Origin: Streptomyces sp. SKN60
GTDB taxonomy: Bacteria; Actinomycetota; Actinomycetes; Streptomycetales; Streptomycetaceae
NCBI RefSeq assembly: GCF_026236535.1
Contig: NZ_JAHTMW010000016.1
Span: 62,001 to 126,000, forward strand
Direction: 5' to 3'
Length of the DNA stretch: 64,000 nt
Made by a program: the position numbers and the translations under genes. Positions within the stretch are counted from its first letter, which is position 1. Every line of letters begins with the position of its first letter. Shown here piece after piece: positions 56,664-64,000 of the stretch. The notes under the pieces are model-generated. The model worked only from the letters and a program-made list of their open reading frames with translations, was not told where the DNA came from and searched no databases.

Positions 56664-57521
56664 CTACTTGACCGAGCCGGCCGTCAGCCCGGACACCACA
56701 TGGCGCTCGATGACCGCGAACAGCACGATCACCGGCACGATCGCCACCAGCGACGCGGCGAACACCTGGTTCCACTGCACGCTGTAGGCGCCGATCATGT
56801 TGTTGATGCCGACGGTGAGGGGCTGCCGCTCGGGTGAGGTGGTGAGCGTCAGGCCCATGATGAACTCGTTCCACGCCGCGATGAAGGTGAAGATCACGGC
56901 GGTGACGATGCCGGGCATGGCGAGCGGCAGGGTCACCCGGAACAGCGCGCGGGCCCGGCCGCAGCCGTCCATCATCGCGGCCTCCTCCAGCTCGACGGGG
57001 ATCGAGCCGATGTAGGCGCTGATGATCCAGACCGCGAAGGCGAGGTTGAAGGCCGCGTTGGCCACCATCAGGACGGTCGTCGTGTCCAGCAGGCCGAGGG
57101 CGTGGAACTCCCGGTAGAGGCCCACCTGGAGCGCCGTCGGCTGGAACATCTGCGTGACGAGCACGAGCAGCAGGAAGGCGGTGCGGCCCCGGAAACGGAC
57201 CCTCGCCGTGTAGTACGCGGCGGGCAGCGCCACAAGGAGCACGAGCAGCGTCGAACCGGCCGCGATCAGCAGGGTGTTGCCCAGGTTCTGCCCCAGCGTG
57301 GTGTCGCTCCACACCCGGGTGAAGGCCGACCAGGCGAAGTGCGAGGGCAGATAGGCGTTGTCGCGCAGCTCGTCGGCCGGCCGCGCGGCCGTGATCACCA
57401 TCTGGACGTACGGCAGCAGGAAGAGCGCGGCCAGCGCCCAGGCCGTGCCGGTGAGCAGCACGGTCTTCGTACGGGGACGGGGACGGGGACGTGGACGGGG
57501 GCGAAGGGTCACCGTGCTCAT
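56664..57521 (-). CDS. Sugar ABC transporter permease (MalG type)
   Basis: 285 residues, six helices. ATG 57521 overlaps the previous stop (ATGA). After an odd (Arg-Pro)5 N-terminus comes VLLTGTAWALAALFLLPYVQMVI. The EAA loop is EEAAMMDGCGRARALFRVTLPLAMPG. The C-terminal ERHVVSGLTAGSVK is typical of the MalG-side CUT1 permeases. It is last in the three-gene importer operon. No ATPase gene is present; the shared MsiK-type ATPase used by streptomycete sugar importers presumably serves it. Confidence 0.93.
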   Translation of the reverse strand: MSTVTLRPRPRPRPRPRTKTVLLTGTAWALAALFLLPYVQMVITAARPADELRDNAYLPSHFAWSAFTRVWSDTTLGQNLGNTLLIAAGSTLLVLLVALPAAYYTARVRFRGRTAFLLLVLVTQMFQPTALQVGLYREFHALGLLDTTTVLMVANAAFNLAFAVWIISAYIGSIPVELEEAAMMDGCGRARALFRVTLPLAMPGIVTAVIFTFIAAWNEFIMGLTLTTSPERQPLTVGINNMIGAYSVQWNQVFAASLVAIVPVIVLFAVIERHVVSGLTAGSVK

Positions 57522-58453
57522 CGGTCCGTCTCCTTCCAGCCGCTGACCTTGAGGAAGACCAGGACCATGACGATGACGGCGGCGAAGTTGACCACCGACA
57601 GGGCGGCCGACTCGGCCACGTCGTAACTGCGCAGCATGTACATGAAGACCGTGGTGGTGGCGGTGTCGGCGTTGGGGCCGCCCTGGGTCATGCCCCAGAT
57701 GATGGGGAACGAGTTGAAGACGTTGATCAGGTTGATCACCAACGCCACGAGGAACGCGGGCCGCAGCAGCGGCAGCGTGATCCGGAGGTACGTCTGCGGG
57801 CGCGAGGCGCCGTCGACACGGGCGGCCTCGTACACCTCGCCGGGGACCGTCTGGAGCCCGGCGAGGAGCGTGTACGTGGTGAAGGGCAGGGAGACGAAGA
57901 CGGCGACGGCCACCAGCCACGGCTTCGCGTGCGCCGCGTCGCCGGTCCACGCCTCGGCCGAGTCGATCAGACCGAGGTCGAGCAGGAGCCGGTTGAGGAC
58001 GCCGGCGACCTGGTCGAGCATCCAGCGGAAACCGATGGCGGTCATCAGGACGGAGGCCGCCCAGGGCGCGATGAGCGCCCAGCGGGTGATCCGGCGGCCC
58101 GGGAAGCGCTGGTTGAACAGCTGGGCCAGGGCCAGCGAGATCAGCATGGTCAGCGCGACGACGGCGACCGTCCATACGGCGGTCCAGGTCAGGACGTCGG
58201 GGAGCCGGGGGTCGGCGAACAGTTTGCGGTACTTGTCGAGCCCGGCCGGTCCCTGGTCCACGCCGGAGGTGTCGATCCTGCGCAGCGAGGTGCGGATCAT
58301 CTCGACGACCGGCCAGACGACGACGGCCAGGATGAGCAGGACGGAGGGCGCGATCCAGGGCAGGGCGCCGAGGCGCTTACGGGGTGGGGTGCTGGTGGCC
58401 ACGAGCGTTCTCGTTTCGGAGGTGCTTTGGGAGGTACGGCCTCGGCCCGTCAC
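57518..58453 (-). CDS. Sugar ABC transporter permease (MalF type)
   Basis: 311 residues from GTG 58453, overlapping the binding-protein stop by 4 nt, the same coupling style as the rest of the operon; GTG 58402 is an alternative. LPWIAPSVLLILAVVVWPVVEMIRTSL is helix 1. The EAA loop is YEAARVDGASRPQTYLRITLPLLRPAF, and PIIWGMTQGGPNADTATTTVFMYMLRSYD is the conserved segment before the last helix. It forms the membrane channel with the MalG-type partner. Confidence 0.92.
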   Translation of the reverse strand: MTGRGRTSQSTSETRTLVATSTPPRKRLGALPWIAPSVLLILAVVVWPVVEMIRTSLRRIDTSGVDQGPAGLDKYRKLFADPRLPDVLTWTAVWTVAVVALTMLISLALAQLFNQRFPGRRITRWALIAPWAASVLMTAIGFRWMLDQVAGVLNRLLLDLGLIDSAEAWTGDAAHAKPWLVAVAVFVSLPFTTYTLLAGLQTVPGEVYEAARVDGASRPQTYLRITLPLLRPAFLVALVINLINVFNSFPIIWGMTQGGPNADTATTTVFMYMLRSYDVAESAALSVVNFAAVIVMVLVFLKVSGWKETDR

Positions 58454-59706
58454 CGCCCCGCCTGCTCGGCCGCCTGCTGGAGGGCGTCGAGGCCCTTCCG
58501 CGGGTCGTCGAGGGCGCTGCCGATCTGGGTCTTGATCTGGGCGGAGACGCCGGGCCAGGTCGGGTCGCTGAGCGGGTAGAAGGTCGCGGTCGGCAGGATC
58601 TCGAGGAAGGGCTTGAGCTCCTTCGTCGCGGGGTCCTCGACGAGCGCGGCGCGGGCCGACTGGGTCACGGGCAGCAGGTTGTAGGTCTTGGCGAACCTGA
58701 CCGTGTTCTCCTTGCCGTACGCGAAGTCGAGGAAGGCCTTGATCTCCTTCTTGTGGCCGCCCTTCTTGAAGGCCATGACCCAGTCGGCGACGCCGAGGGT
58801 GCTGGGGCTCTTCTGGTGCGCGCCCGGCATGGCGGTCCAGGTGACGTCCATGCCCTTGAGCTCGGCGAGCTGGCCGGGGAAGCCGTTGAGCATGCCGACC
58901 TTGCCGGAGGCGAAGTTCTTGGTGAGGTCGGTGCGGTTGACGGCGGCCGGGCTCTTCTCCGTGAGGCCCGCGTCGGCCCACTTCTTGAGCTGGGTGAACG
59001 TCTCCACGTTGGCGGAGGAGTCGATCGCGTACGTGCCGCTGGAGTTCTGGTAGCCGCCGCCGTTGCCCATCATCCAGATGAACGCCTCGGCCTGGGCCTC
59101 CTCCTTGCCGAGCGGGACGCCGAGGGGCACCTCGACACCCGCCTTCTTGAGCGCGGTCGCGGCGGCGGTGACCTCCGCCCAGGTCTGCGGCGGCTTCCTG
59201 GGATCGAGGCCGGCCTTGCGGAACAGCGCGTTGTTGATGAGGAACATCCGGGCGCTGGAGACGAACGGGATGCCGTACCGGGTGTCGTCCTGGGCGCCGG
59301 CGTCGGCCATGGCCGGAATGAGGTCGCCCTCGGTGGAGACCGAGAGCACCTCCGGGACGGAGTACAGCAGGCCGCTCTTGGCGAAGTCGGCGTAGCCGCC
59401 GGTCTGGAGGACGTCCGGCTGGTTCCCGTTCTGGACCATGGTCTTGACCTGGGCGTCGATGTCGTTCCAGTTGATCACCCGGAGGTCGACCTTGACCTTG
59501 GGGTTCTTCTGCTCGAACGCCTTGATCACGTCCTGCCAGTAGGCCTGGCTGGGGTTGTCGCCGTTGGAGCCGTAGTCGGCCGCGACGAACGTGAGCGTGG
59601 TGACCCCGCCGGCGCCGGTCGAGGCGCCGGATCCGCCCCCGCATGCCGTGAGCACGAGCGCGCCGACGACCGCGGCGGTGGACAGGGTGAGGAGACGTCG
59701 CTTCAT
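58450..59706 (-). CDS. ABC transporter extracellular sugar-binding lipoprotein
   Basis: 418 residues from ATG 59706. RRLLTLSTAAVVGALVLTACGGG is a lipoprotein signal with lipobox LTAC. The mature part is a family-1 solute-binding protein: LTFVAADYGSNGDNPSQAYWQDVIKAFEQKNPKVKVDLRVINWNDIDAQVKTMVQNGNQPDVLQTG, then GIPFVSSARMFLINNALFRKAGLDPRKPPQTWAEVTAAATALKKAG and MLNGFPGQL. Ligand not readable from sequence, but the operon context (GH31, SIS, ROK) suggests an amino sugar or small GalNAc-containing oligosaccharide. An operator-like palindrome is 67 nt upstream. Confidence 0.93.
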   Translation of the reverse strand: MKRRLLTLSTAAVVGALVLTACGGGSGASTGAGGVTTLTFVAADYGSNGDNPSQAYWQDVIKAFEQKNPKVKVDLRVINWNDIDAQVKTMVQNGNQPDVLQTGGYADFAKSGLLYSVPEVLSVSTEGDLIPAMADAGAQDDTRYGIPFVSSARMFLINNALFRKAGLDPRKPPQTWAEVTAAATALKKAGVEVPLGVPLGKEEAQAEAFIWMMGNGGGYQNSSGTYAIDSSANVETFTQLKKWADAGLTEKSPAAVNRTDLTKNFASGKVGMLNGFPGQLAELKGMDVTWTAMPGAHQKSPSTLGVADWVMAFKKGGHKKEIKAFLDFAYGKENTVRFAKTYNLLPVTQSARAALVEDPATKELKPFLEILPTATFYPLSDPTWPGVSAQIKTQIGSALDDPRKGLDALQQAAEQAGR

Positions 59707-59772
59707 GGCAACTACCGCCTGGTTCACGAGGTGAGAGGTTGACGCGCGAAACTGATCAGGTCGGCGCGTATT

Positions 59773-59786
59773 GCTCAACTTAGAGC
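59773..59786. promoter_or_regulatory. DeoR operator candidate 2 (GCTCAACTTAGAGC)
   Basis: It differs from the 55729 site at two of 14 bases, keeping the GCTCA arm, the CTT centre and the GAGC end. It sits between the importer operon and the GH31 gene. A 9-bp element GCACTCAAC (59785-59793) next to it recurs inverted as GTTGAGTGC at 59889-59897, ~90 nt before the GH31 start, so a second site may control the GH31 gene. Confidence 0.65.
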
Positions 59787-59985
59787 ACTCAACCTGCCCG
59801 ATGTCACCCGAGAGCCCCGCTCGGTTATGGACTTGTGACCGCGAAGTCGGGGCCGAGACTTCGTGCGCAGATCTGATTGCTTTTGATTGTTGAGTGCACT
59901 AAGCGCGCACTTGACGTCATTCGACGGCGGCTGCTGTCATGTCGCGACCACTCTCGGCAGTGTCGGCGAGCGAAAGGCGACAGCG

Positions 59986-62900
59986 ATGCGAGCACGCTCT
60001 TCAGTACGGATCAGGGGCCGAGGGCGGCGACCAGCCGTCCTCGGCCTGGTGGTGGCCCTGGTGGCGGCGGTCTTCGCCGTCGCGGGACCGGTGTCGCCGG
60101 CCGCGGCGGCGACCGCCGGGGACGCCACGGGGGTCAGCCAGACCGGCAACACCTTCACGATCAGCACCTCGACGGCGGCCAAGGCCCGGGTCCAGGTGGC
60201 CCGCCAGGACATCTTCCGGATCTGGCTGTCGCCGAACGGCGGCTTCACCGACGACCCGGCGGGCAACGCCCTCGCGATCGACACCGACTTCGGCGCGGTG
60301 ACCACGAGCGTCACGGACGCCGGCACGTACTACAAGATCGCCACTCCCGCCCTGAACATCCGGGTCAACAAGTCCCCGCTGCGCTTCTCGGTCTACCGGG
60401 CCGACAACTCCACGCTCGTGTGGGCGGAGTCCCAGCCGCTCTCCTGGACCGGCACGCAGGCCAGCCAGTACCTCACCCAGGGTGCCGACGAGCAGTTCTA
60501 CGGCACGGGCCTGCGGCTCGGCGAGTGGGCGCTGCGCGGCAAGACCGTGCCCGTCTCCGGCAGCAACAAGTGGCTGGAGAACCACAACGCGAGCCCCGCG
60601 CCCTTCTACATGTCGACCAACAACTACGGCGTCATGCGGAACACCTGGGCGCCGGGCACGTACAACTTCGGGGCGCCGGGCACGTTCACACACAACGAGA
60701 ACCGGTTCGACGCCTGGTACTTCGTCGCCGACTCCCTCAAGGGCGTCCTGGACGCGTACACGGACGTGAGCGGCAAGCCGTTCCTGGCGCCGATGTGGGG
60801 CTTCGAGCTCGGCAACGCCGACTGCTGGAACGCCTCGAACCCCGACTACACCGGTGACCACGGCCGGCTCCGTCACCAGACCACTCCCGACGTGGTCGGC
60901 TACGCGAACGACGCGCGCGCCGCCGACATGCCGTCGGGCTGGTTCCTGCCCAACGACGGTTACGGCTGCGGCTACACCGCGCCCCTGAAGAGCACGGTCG
61001 ACGCCCTGAAGGCCAAGGGCTTCCAGACCGGCCTGTGGACCTCGACCGGTCTGGCGAACATCGGCGAGGAGGTCGGCACCGCCGGTTCGCGCGGGGTGAA
61101 GACCGACGTCGCCTGGATCGGCGGCGGCTACAAGTACGCCTTCGACGGCGTCCAGCAGGCGGTCGACGGCATCGAGAAGAACTCCGACGCCCGCCGCTAC
61201 GTCTGGACGGTCGACGGCTGGGCCGGCACGCAGCGCAACGCCATCGTCTGGACCGGCGACACGCCGGGCACCTGGGACGCCATGCGCTGGCACGTCCCGG
61301 CGATCACCGGCGCGGGCCTGTCCGGCCTCAACTACGCCTCCGGGGACGTGGACGGCATCTTCCAGGGCAGCCCCAAGACGTACGTCCGCGACCTGCAGTG
61401 GAAGGCGATGACACCCGTCTTCATGACGATGTCCGGCTGGGGCGCCACCGGCCCGGAGGCCGGCTACCAGGACAAGCAGCCCTGGCGCTTCGCCGAGCCG
61501 TACCTGTCCATCAACCGCACGTACCTCAAGCTGAAGATGCGGATGATGCCGTACTTCTACTCCATGAGCCGGGTGGCGACCGAGACCGGTACGCCGACGC
61601 TGCGGGCCATGGTCCTGGAGTACCCGGACGACCCGGTCGCGCGGGGCAACCAGACGAGCGGTCAGTTCATGTCCGGCGACTCGCTCCTGGTGGCTCCCGT
61701 GGTGACGGACACGACGAAGCGGGACGGCATCTACCTGCCCGCCGGCACGTGGACGGACTACTGGAGCGGCCGGACGTACAGCGGTCCGGGCTGGCTGAAC
61801 GGCTACGACGCCCCGCTCGACCGGCTCCCCATGTTCGTCAAGGGCGGCGGGATCGTGCCGATGTGGCCGCAGATGAACCACACCGGCGAGAAGCCGGTCG
61901 ACACCCTCACGTACGACGTGTACCCGCGCGGCTCGTCGACGTTCACGCTGTACGAGGACGACGGTGTCACCCGCCAGTACCAGACCGGCGCGTACGCCAA
62001 GCAGAAGGTCGACGTGACGGCACCCACCTCCGGCACCGGCGACGTGAAGATCAGCGTCGGCGCGAGCACCGGCACGTACACCGGCAAGCCCGCGAGCCGC
62101 GGCTACGAGTTCACCGTCCACGCGGCCGCCGCCCCCACCGGCGTCACCGTCGACGGCGCGGCCCTGCCGGCCCTGACGTCGAAGGCCGCGTACGACTCCG
62201 CCACGACCGGCTGGTACTTCGACCCGGCCGACCGCTCCGGCACCCTGCGGGTCAAGACGGGCTCGAAGTCGGGCGCGTTCACGGTCACCGCGTCCGGTGT
62301 GACGCTGCTCCCGGCCACCGAGGTCCCCGCCACGGGCGCGCCGATCTCCAAGTCCGCCTGGAAGATCGCGTACGCCGACAGCCAGGAGACGGCGTACGAG
62401 GACGGGGCCGCCGCCAACGCCATCGACGGCGACCCGGCCACCACGTGGCACACCGCCTACTCCGGCGGCACGGCCGCACAGCTCCCCCACGAGGTCCAGA
62501 TCGACCTCGGGGCGCGCTACGACGTCGACAGCCTGTCGTATCTGCCGCGGCAGGACGGCGGGAGCAACGGACGCGTCGGGTCGTACGAGGTGTACGTCTC
62601 CGACACCACGGCGAGCTGGGGCAGCCCGGTCGCGACCGGCACGTGGGCCGACAGCGCCACGGAGAAGAAAGCCTCGTTCGCGCCGAAGACGGGACGCTAC
62701 CTGCGCCTGAAGGCCCTCAGCGAGGCCGGGGACAGCGGCCCGTGGACCAGCGCCGCCGAGATCTCCGCGTCCGGCCTGCCCACCCCGCTCCCGTCGAACG
62801 CAACGCTGGTCAACGGGGCTTCGGGCACCTGCGTGGACCTGCCGTACAGCGCCACGGCCCCCGGCACGGAACCGACGCTGTACGCCTGCCACGGCGGCGC

Positions 62901-63159
62901 CAATCAGCGCTGGACGTTCACCACGGCCGGCACCCTGACCGGCAAGGACGGCGTCTGCCTCGACGGCTCCGGCACCAGCGTGACCGTCCAGGCGTGCAAC
63001 GGCTCGGCGGGTCAGAAGTGGCAGCTCGGCGCGCAGGCGACGATCACCAGCGGCGGACGCTGCCTGGCCCCGGTCGGATCGGGCACGGCCAACGGCACGA
63101 AGCTGACGCTCGCCACCTGCTCGGGCACGGCGGCCCAGCGCTGGACGCCGACGGCCTGA
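59986..63159 (+). CDS. Secreted GH31 glycosidase (alpha-N-acetylgalactosaminidase-like) with F5/8C and ricin-B domains
   Basis: 1057 residues. ATG 59986 after GAAAGGCG is preferred to the longer frame. Signal peptide to ~42 (VLGLVVALVAAVFAVAGPVSPAAA). The GH31 barrel ~60-740 includes FYGTGLRLGEW, APMWGFELGNADCWNASNPDYTG, GVKTDVAWIGGGYKYAFDG and WTGDTPGTWDAMRW. Asp374 (TDVAW) and Asp425 (GDTP) occupy the nucleophile and acid/base positions. The DVAWIGxGY form, in place of the usual KxDMNE-like sequence, matches my memory of the GH31 subfamily of alpha-GalNAcases. A discoidin domain ~785-930 (AIDGDPATTWHTAYSGG) and a ricin-B lectin ~937-1057 (QRWTFTTAG, QKWQL, QRWTPTA) follow. Confidence 0.9.
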   Translation: MRARSSVRIRGRGRRPAVLGLVVALVAAVFAVAGPVSPAAAATAGDATGVSQTGNTFTISTSTAAKARVQVARQDIFRIWLSPNGGFTDDPAGNALAIDTDFGAVTTSVTDAGTYYKIATPALNIRVNKSPLRFSVYRADNSTLVWAESQPLSWTGTQASQYLTQGADEQFYGTGLRLGEWALRGKTVPVSGSNKWLENHNASPAPFYMSTNNYGVMRNTWAPGTYNFGAPGTFTHNENRFDAWYFVADSLKGVLDAYTDVSGKPFLAPMWGFELGNADCWNASNPDYTGDHGRLRHQTTPDVVGYANDARAADMPSGWFLPNDGYGCGYTAPLKSTVDALKAKGFQTGLWTSTGLANIGEEVGTAGSRGVKTDVAWIGGGYKYAFDGVQQAVDGIEKNSDARRYVWTVDGWAGTQRNAIVWTGDTPGTWDAMRWHVPAITGAGLSGLNYASGDVDGIFQGSPKTYVRDLQWKAMTPVFMTMSGWGATGPEAGYQDKQPWRFAEPYLSINRTYLKLKMRMMPYFYSMSRVATETGTPTLRAMVLEYPDDPVARGNQTSGQFMSGDSLLVAPVVTDTTKRDGIYLPAGTWTDYWSGRTYSGPGWLNGYDAPLDRLPMFVKGGGIVPMWPQMNHTGEKPVDTLTYDVYPRGSSTFTLYEDDGVTRQYQTGAYAKQKVDVTAPTSGTGDVKISVGASTGTYTGKPASRGYEFTVHAAAAPTGVTVDGAALPALTSKAAYDSATTGWYFDPADRSGTLRVKTGSKSGAFTVTASGVTLLPATEVPATGAPISKSAWKIAYADSQETAYEDGAAANAIDGDPATTWHTAYSGGTAAQLPHEVQIDLGARYDVDSLSYLPRQDGGSNGRVGSYEVYVSDTTASWGSPVATGTWADSATEKKASFAPKTGRYLRLKALSEAGDSGPWTSAAEISASGLPTPLPSNATLVNGASGTCVDLPYSATAPGTEPTLYACHGGANQRWTFTTAGTLTGKDGVCLDGSGTSVTVQACNGSAGQKWQLGAQATITSGGRCLAPVGSGTANGTKLTLATCSGTAAQRWTPTA

Positions 63160-63184
63160 CGGCCACCACCTGAGGAGGGGAGCT

Positions 63185-63214
63185 GCGCCCCCGGCCGGCA
63201 TCGGTCGGGGGCGC
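63185..63214 (+). terminator. Terminator of the GH31 gene
   Basis: A 12-bp stem with one mismatch: GCGCCCCCGGCC (63185-63196) and GGTCGGGGGCGC (63203-63214) around a 6-nt loop, 26 nt after the stop codon. Confidence 0.75.
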
Positions 63215-63338
63215 GGCCATGAGTTCCCTGAGGCCCCTCACTCAAAAACCTAGACTTCCAAAGTTTTCATGCTTACCGTGGCATGACCGGCGGTTTTCGC
63301 CGCCACCGCGCCCCGCCCCCCAGGCGCCGAGGAGCCCC

Positions 63339-63779
63339 ATGTTCACCACCACCGACCATCGAGCCCTGTGCGTGATGCGCGCGACCGTCGAGGCGGTCCC
63401 GCTACTGCGCCGCTTCGTCCGGGAGACGGCCGGCCCGTGGGAACTCGGGGACGAGGTCGACGAGGCGCTCGGCGTCATCGTGACCGAGCTCGTCGCCAAC
63501 GTCGTCCGGCACAGCGGCAGCCCGGACGTGGCCGTCCTCCTGACGACCACCGGGCGCACGGCGACCCTCCAGGTCCAGGACACCGGCAGGTGGCGCGCCC
63601 GGCGCCCTCGTCTCGCCGGTGACGACGACGCCGCGTGCTGCGGCCGCGGCCTGCAGCTCGTCCGCGCGTACGCGGAGGACTGCGCGATCGTACGGACGGC
63701 GCGCGGCACGCGCGTGGCCGTGACGCTCGCCGCCGACGTGATGATCGGCCGGCGGCCGGCGGGGCCGGACAGGCCCTAG
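63339..63779 (+). CDS. RsbW-like ATP-binding (HATPase_c) regulatory protein
   Basis: 146 residues from ATG 63339 behind GAGGAG; the upstream extension is in AT-rich promoter sequence (CTCAAAAACCTAGACTTCCAAAG). The GHKL ATPase motifs are visible: VIVTELVANVVRHSGSPDVAVLL (N box), LQVQDTGRW (G1) and CCGRGLQLVRAYAEDCAIVRTARGTRVAVTL (G2). The family includes anti-sigma-factor kinases; streptomycetes have dozens. No sigma factor, anti-anti-sigma factor or phosphatase gene is adjacent in the window. The 3' end overlaps the convergent TetR gene by 4 nt. Confidence 0.88.
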   Translation: MFTTTDHRALCVMRATVEAVPLLRRFVRETAGPWELGDEVDEALGVIVTELVANVVRHSGSPDVAVLLTTTGRTATLQVQDTGRWRARRPRLAGDDDAACCGRGLQLVRAYAEDCAIVRTARGTRVAVTLAADVMIGRRPAGPDRP

Positions 63780-64000
63780 TGGGCGGGGCTGTCCTCGGAC
63801 CCCGGCTGCCGCTGCCCCTCCAGCGCGTCCAGCAGCACGTCCCGAAGTCGACCGATGTCCCCGGCCATGTCGATCGTCGGCTCGAGCAGCCACTGGAGCT
63901 GGATGCCGTCCGTCGCGGCCAGCAGGACCCGCGCGGCCCAGTCGGCGTCGACATCCACTCCCGCCCCCGCCCCCGCCCCCGGCTCCTCGGAGCCGAGCCC
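63776..64000 (-). CDS. TetR-family regulator, C-terminal fragment
   Basis: 74 codons are open from the right edge to TAG at 63776; the start and HTH lie beyond the window. GVDVDADWAARVLLAATDGIQLQWLLEPTIDMAGDIGRLRDVLLDALEG has the helix 8-9 pattern of TetR_C/BetI-type dimerisation domains. It is preceded by a Gly-Ala repeat (PGAGAGAG) coded by a GGGGGC tandem repeat. The ligand and target are unknown. Confidence 0.65.
   Translation of the reverse strand, partial: GLGSEEPGAGAGAGVDVDADWAARVLLAATDGIQLQWLLEPTIDMAGDIGRLRDVLLDALEGQRQPGSEDSPAH

Noticed and set aside
59887..59985. Longer N-terminus for the GH31 gene (33 extra residues)
   Set aside because: The extension covers the AT-rich promoter and the inverted operator element; a good ribosome-binding site and signal peptide begin at 59986.
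1..64000. Secondary-metabolite cluster or integrated prophage
   Set aside because: No PKS, NRPS, terpene synthase, RiPP precursor, phage structural or recombinase gene was found; the clusters present are polysaccharide, catabolic and regulatory.

Overview
This is high-GC actinomycete DNA, almost certainly a Streptomyces chromosome. The signs are third-position-GC codon use throughout, frequent GTG/TTG starts, many 1-4 nt start/stop overlaps, long signal peptides on secreted glycoside hydrolases, a perfect CebR-type operator (GTGGGAGCGCTCCCAC) in front of a cellulase, and sugar ABC operons that lack their own ATPase. I see no tRNA, rRNA, CRISPR array, integrase or transposase.

Layout. 1-1.7 kb: the 5' end of a secreted protein and a GH6 cellulase. 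1.8-28.3 kb: a large Wzx/Wzy-type cell-surface polysaccharide cluster on both strands. It holds a priming sugar-phosphate transferase, five GT2-like glycosyltransferases counting the one at its left edge, a WecG/TagA-family glycosyltransferase, a flippase, three chain-length (Wzz-like) domains of which one is fused to an O-antigen-polymerase-like domain, an SDR epimerase/dehydratase fused to a DegT aminotransferase, a NeuD-like acetyltransferase, a methyltransferase, a beta-helix protein and a large secreted N,N-dimethylformamidase-like/DUF4082 protein. Scattered through it are the five functions expected for UDP-2,3-diacetamido-2,3-dideoxy-uronic acid synthesis: 6-dehydrogenase, Gfo/Idh 3-oxidase, DegT aminotransferase, WlbB-like acetyltransferase and 2-epimerase. 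28.8-36.7 kb: an MFS transporter with a beta-propeller protein, a lipoprotein with an internal tandem duplication, a HutD-like protein, a GntR remnant, a second lipoprotein, and a cold-shock protein followed by a DEAD-box helicase. 36.9-40.8 kb: an RpiR regulator, decayed multicopper oxidase and membrane-protein genes joined by a deletion, a darcynin-family gene divergent from a TetR regulator, and a DUF4239 protein. 40.9-42.5 kb: a pectate lyase with its own operator-like palindrome.

42.7-47.6 kb: a three-gene operon (enolase-superfamily racemase, COG3375-type GNAT, M20 peptidase) next to a PucR regulator. This matches the known N-succinylamino-acid racemase route that converts D- to L-amino acids irreversibly. 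47.7-51.9 kb: a universal stress protein, an anion permease, and a CebR-box GH9 cellulase with CBM2.

51.9-63.2 kb: the most interesting locus. A DeoR-type regulator lies between a four-gene intracellular operon (SIS isomerase/deaminase, ROK kinase, PfkB kinase, class II aldolase) and an ABC sugar importer, which is divergent from a secreted GH31 enzyme with discoidin and ricin-B domains. Two near-identical 14-bp operators (GCTCArCTTwGAGC), one upstream of the intracellular operon and one upstream of the importer, tie the parts together. I read it as a candidate alpha-GalNAc (or other amino-sugar) utilisation system that drains through tagatose phosphates. The window ends with a small RsbW-like ATPase and the 3' end of a TetR-family gene.
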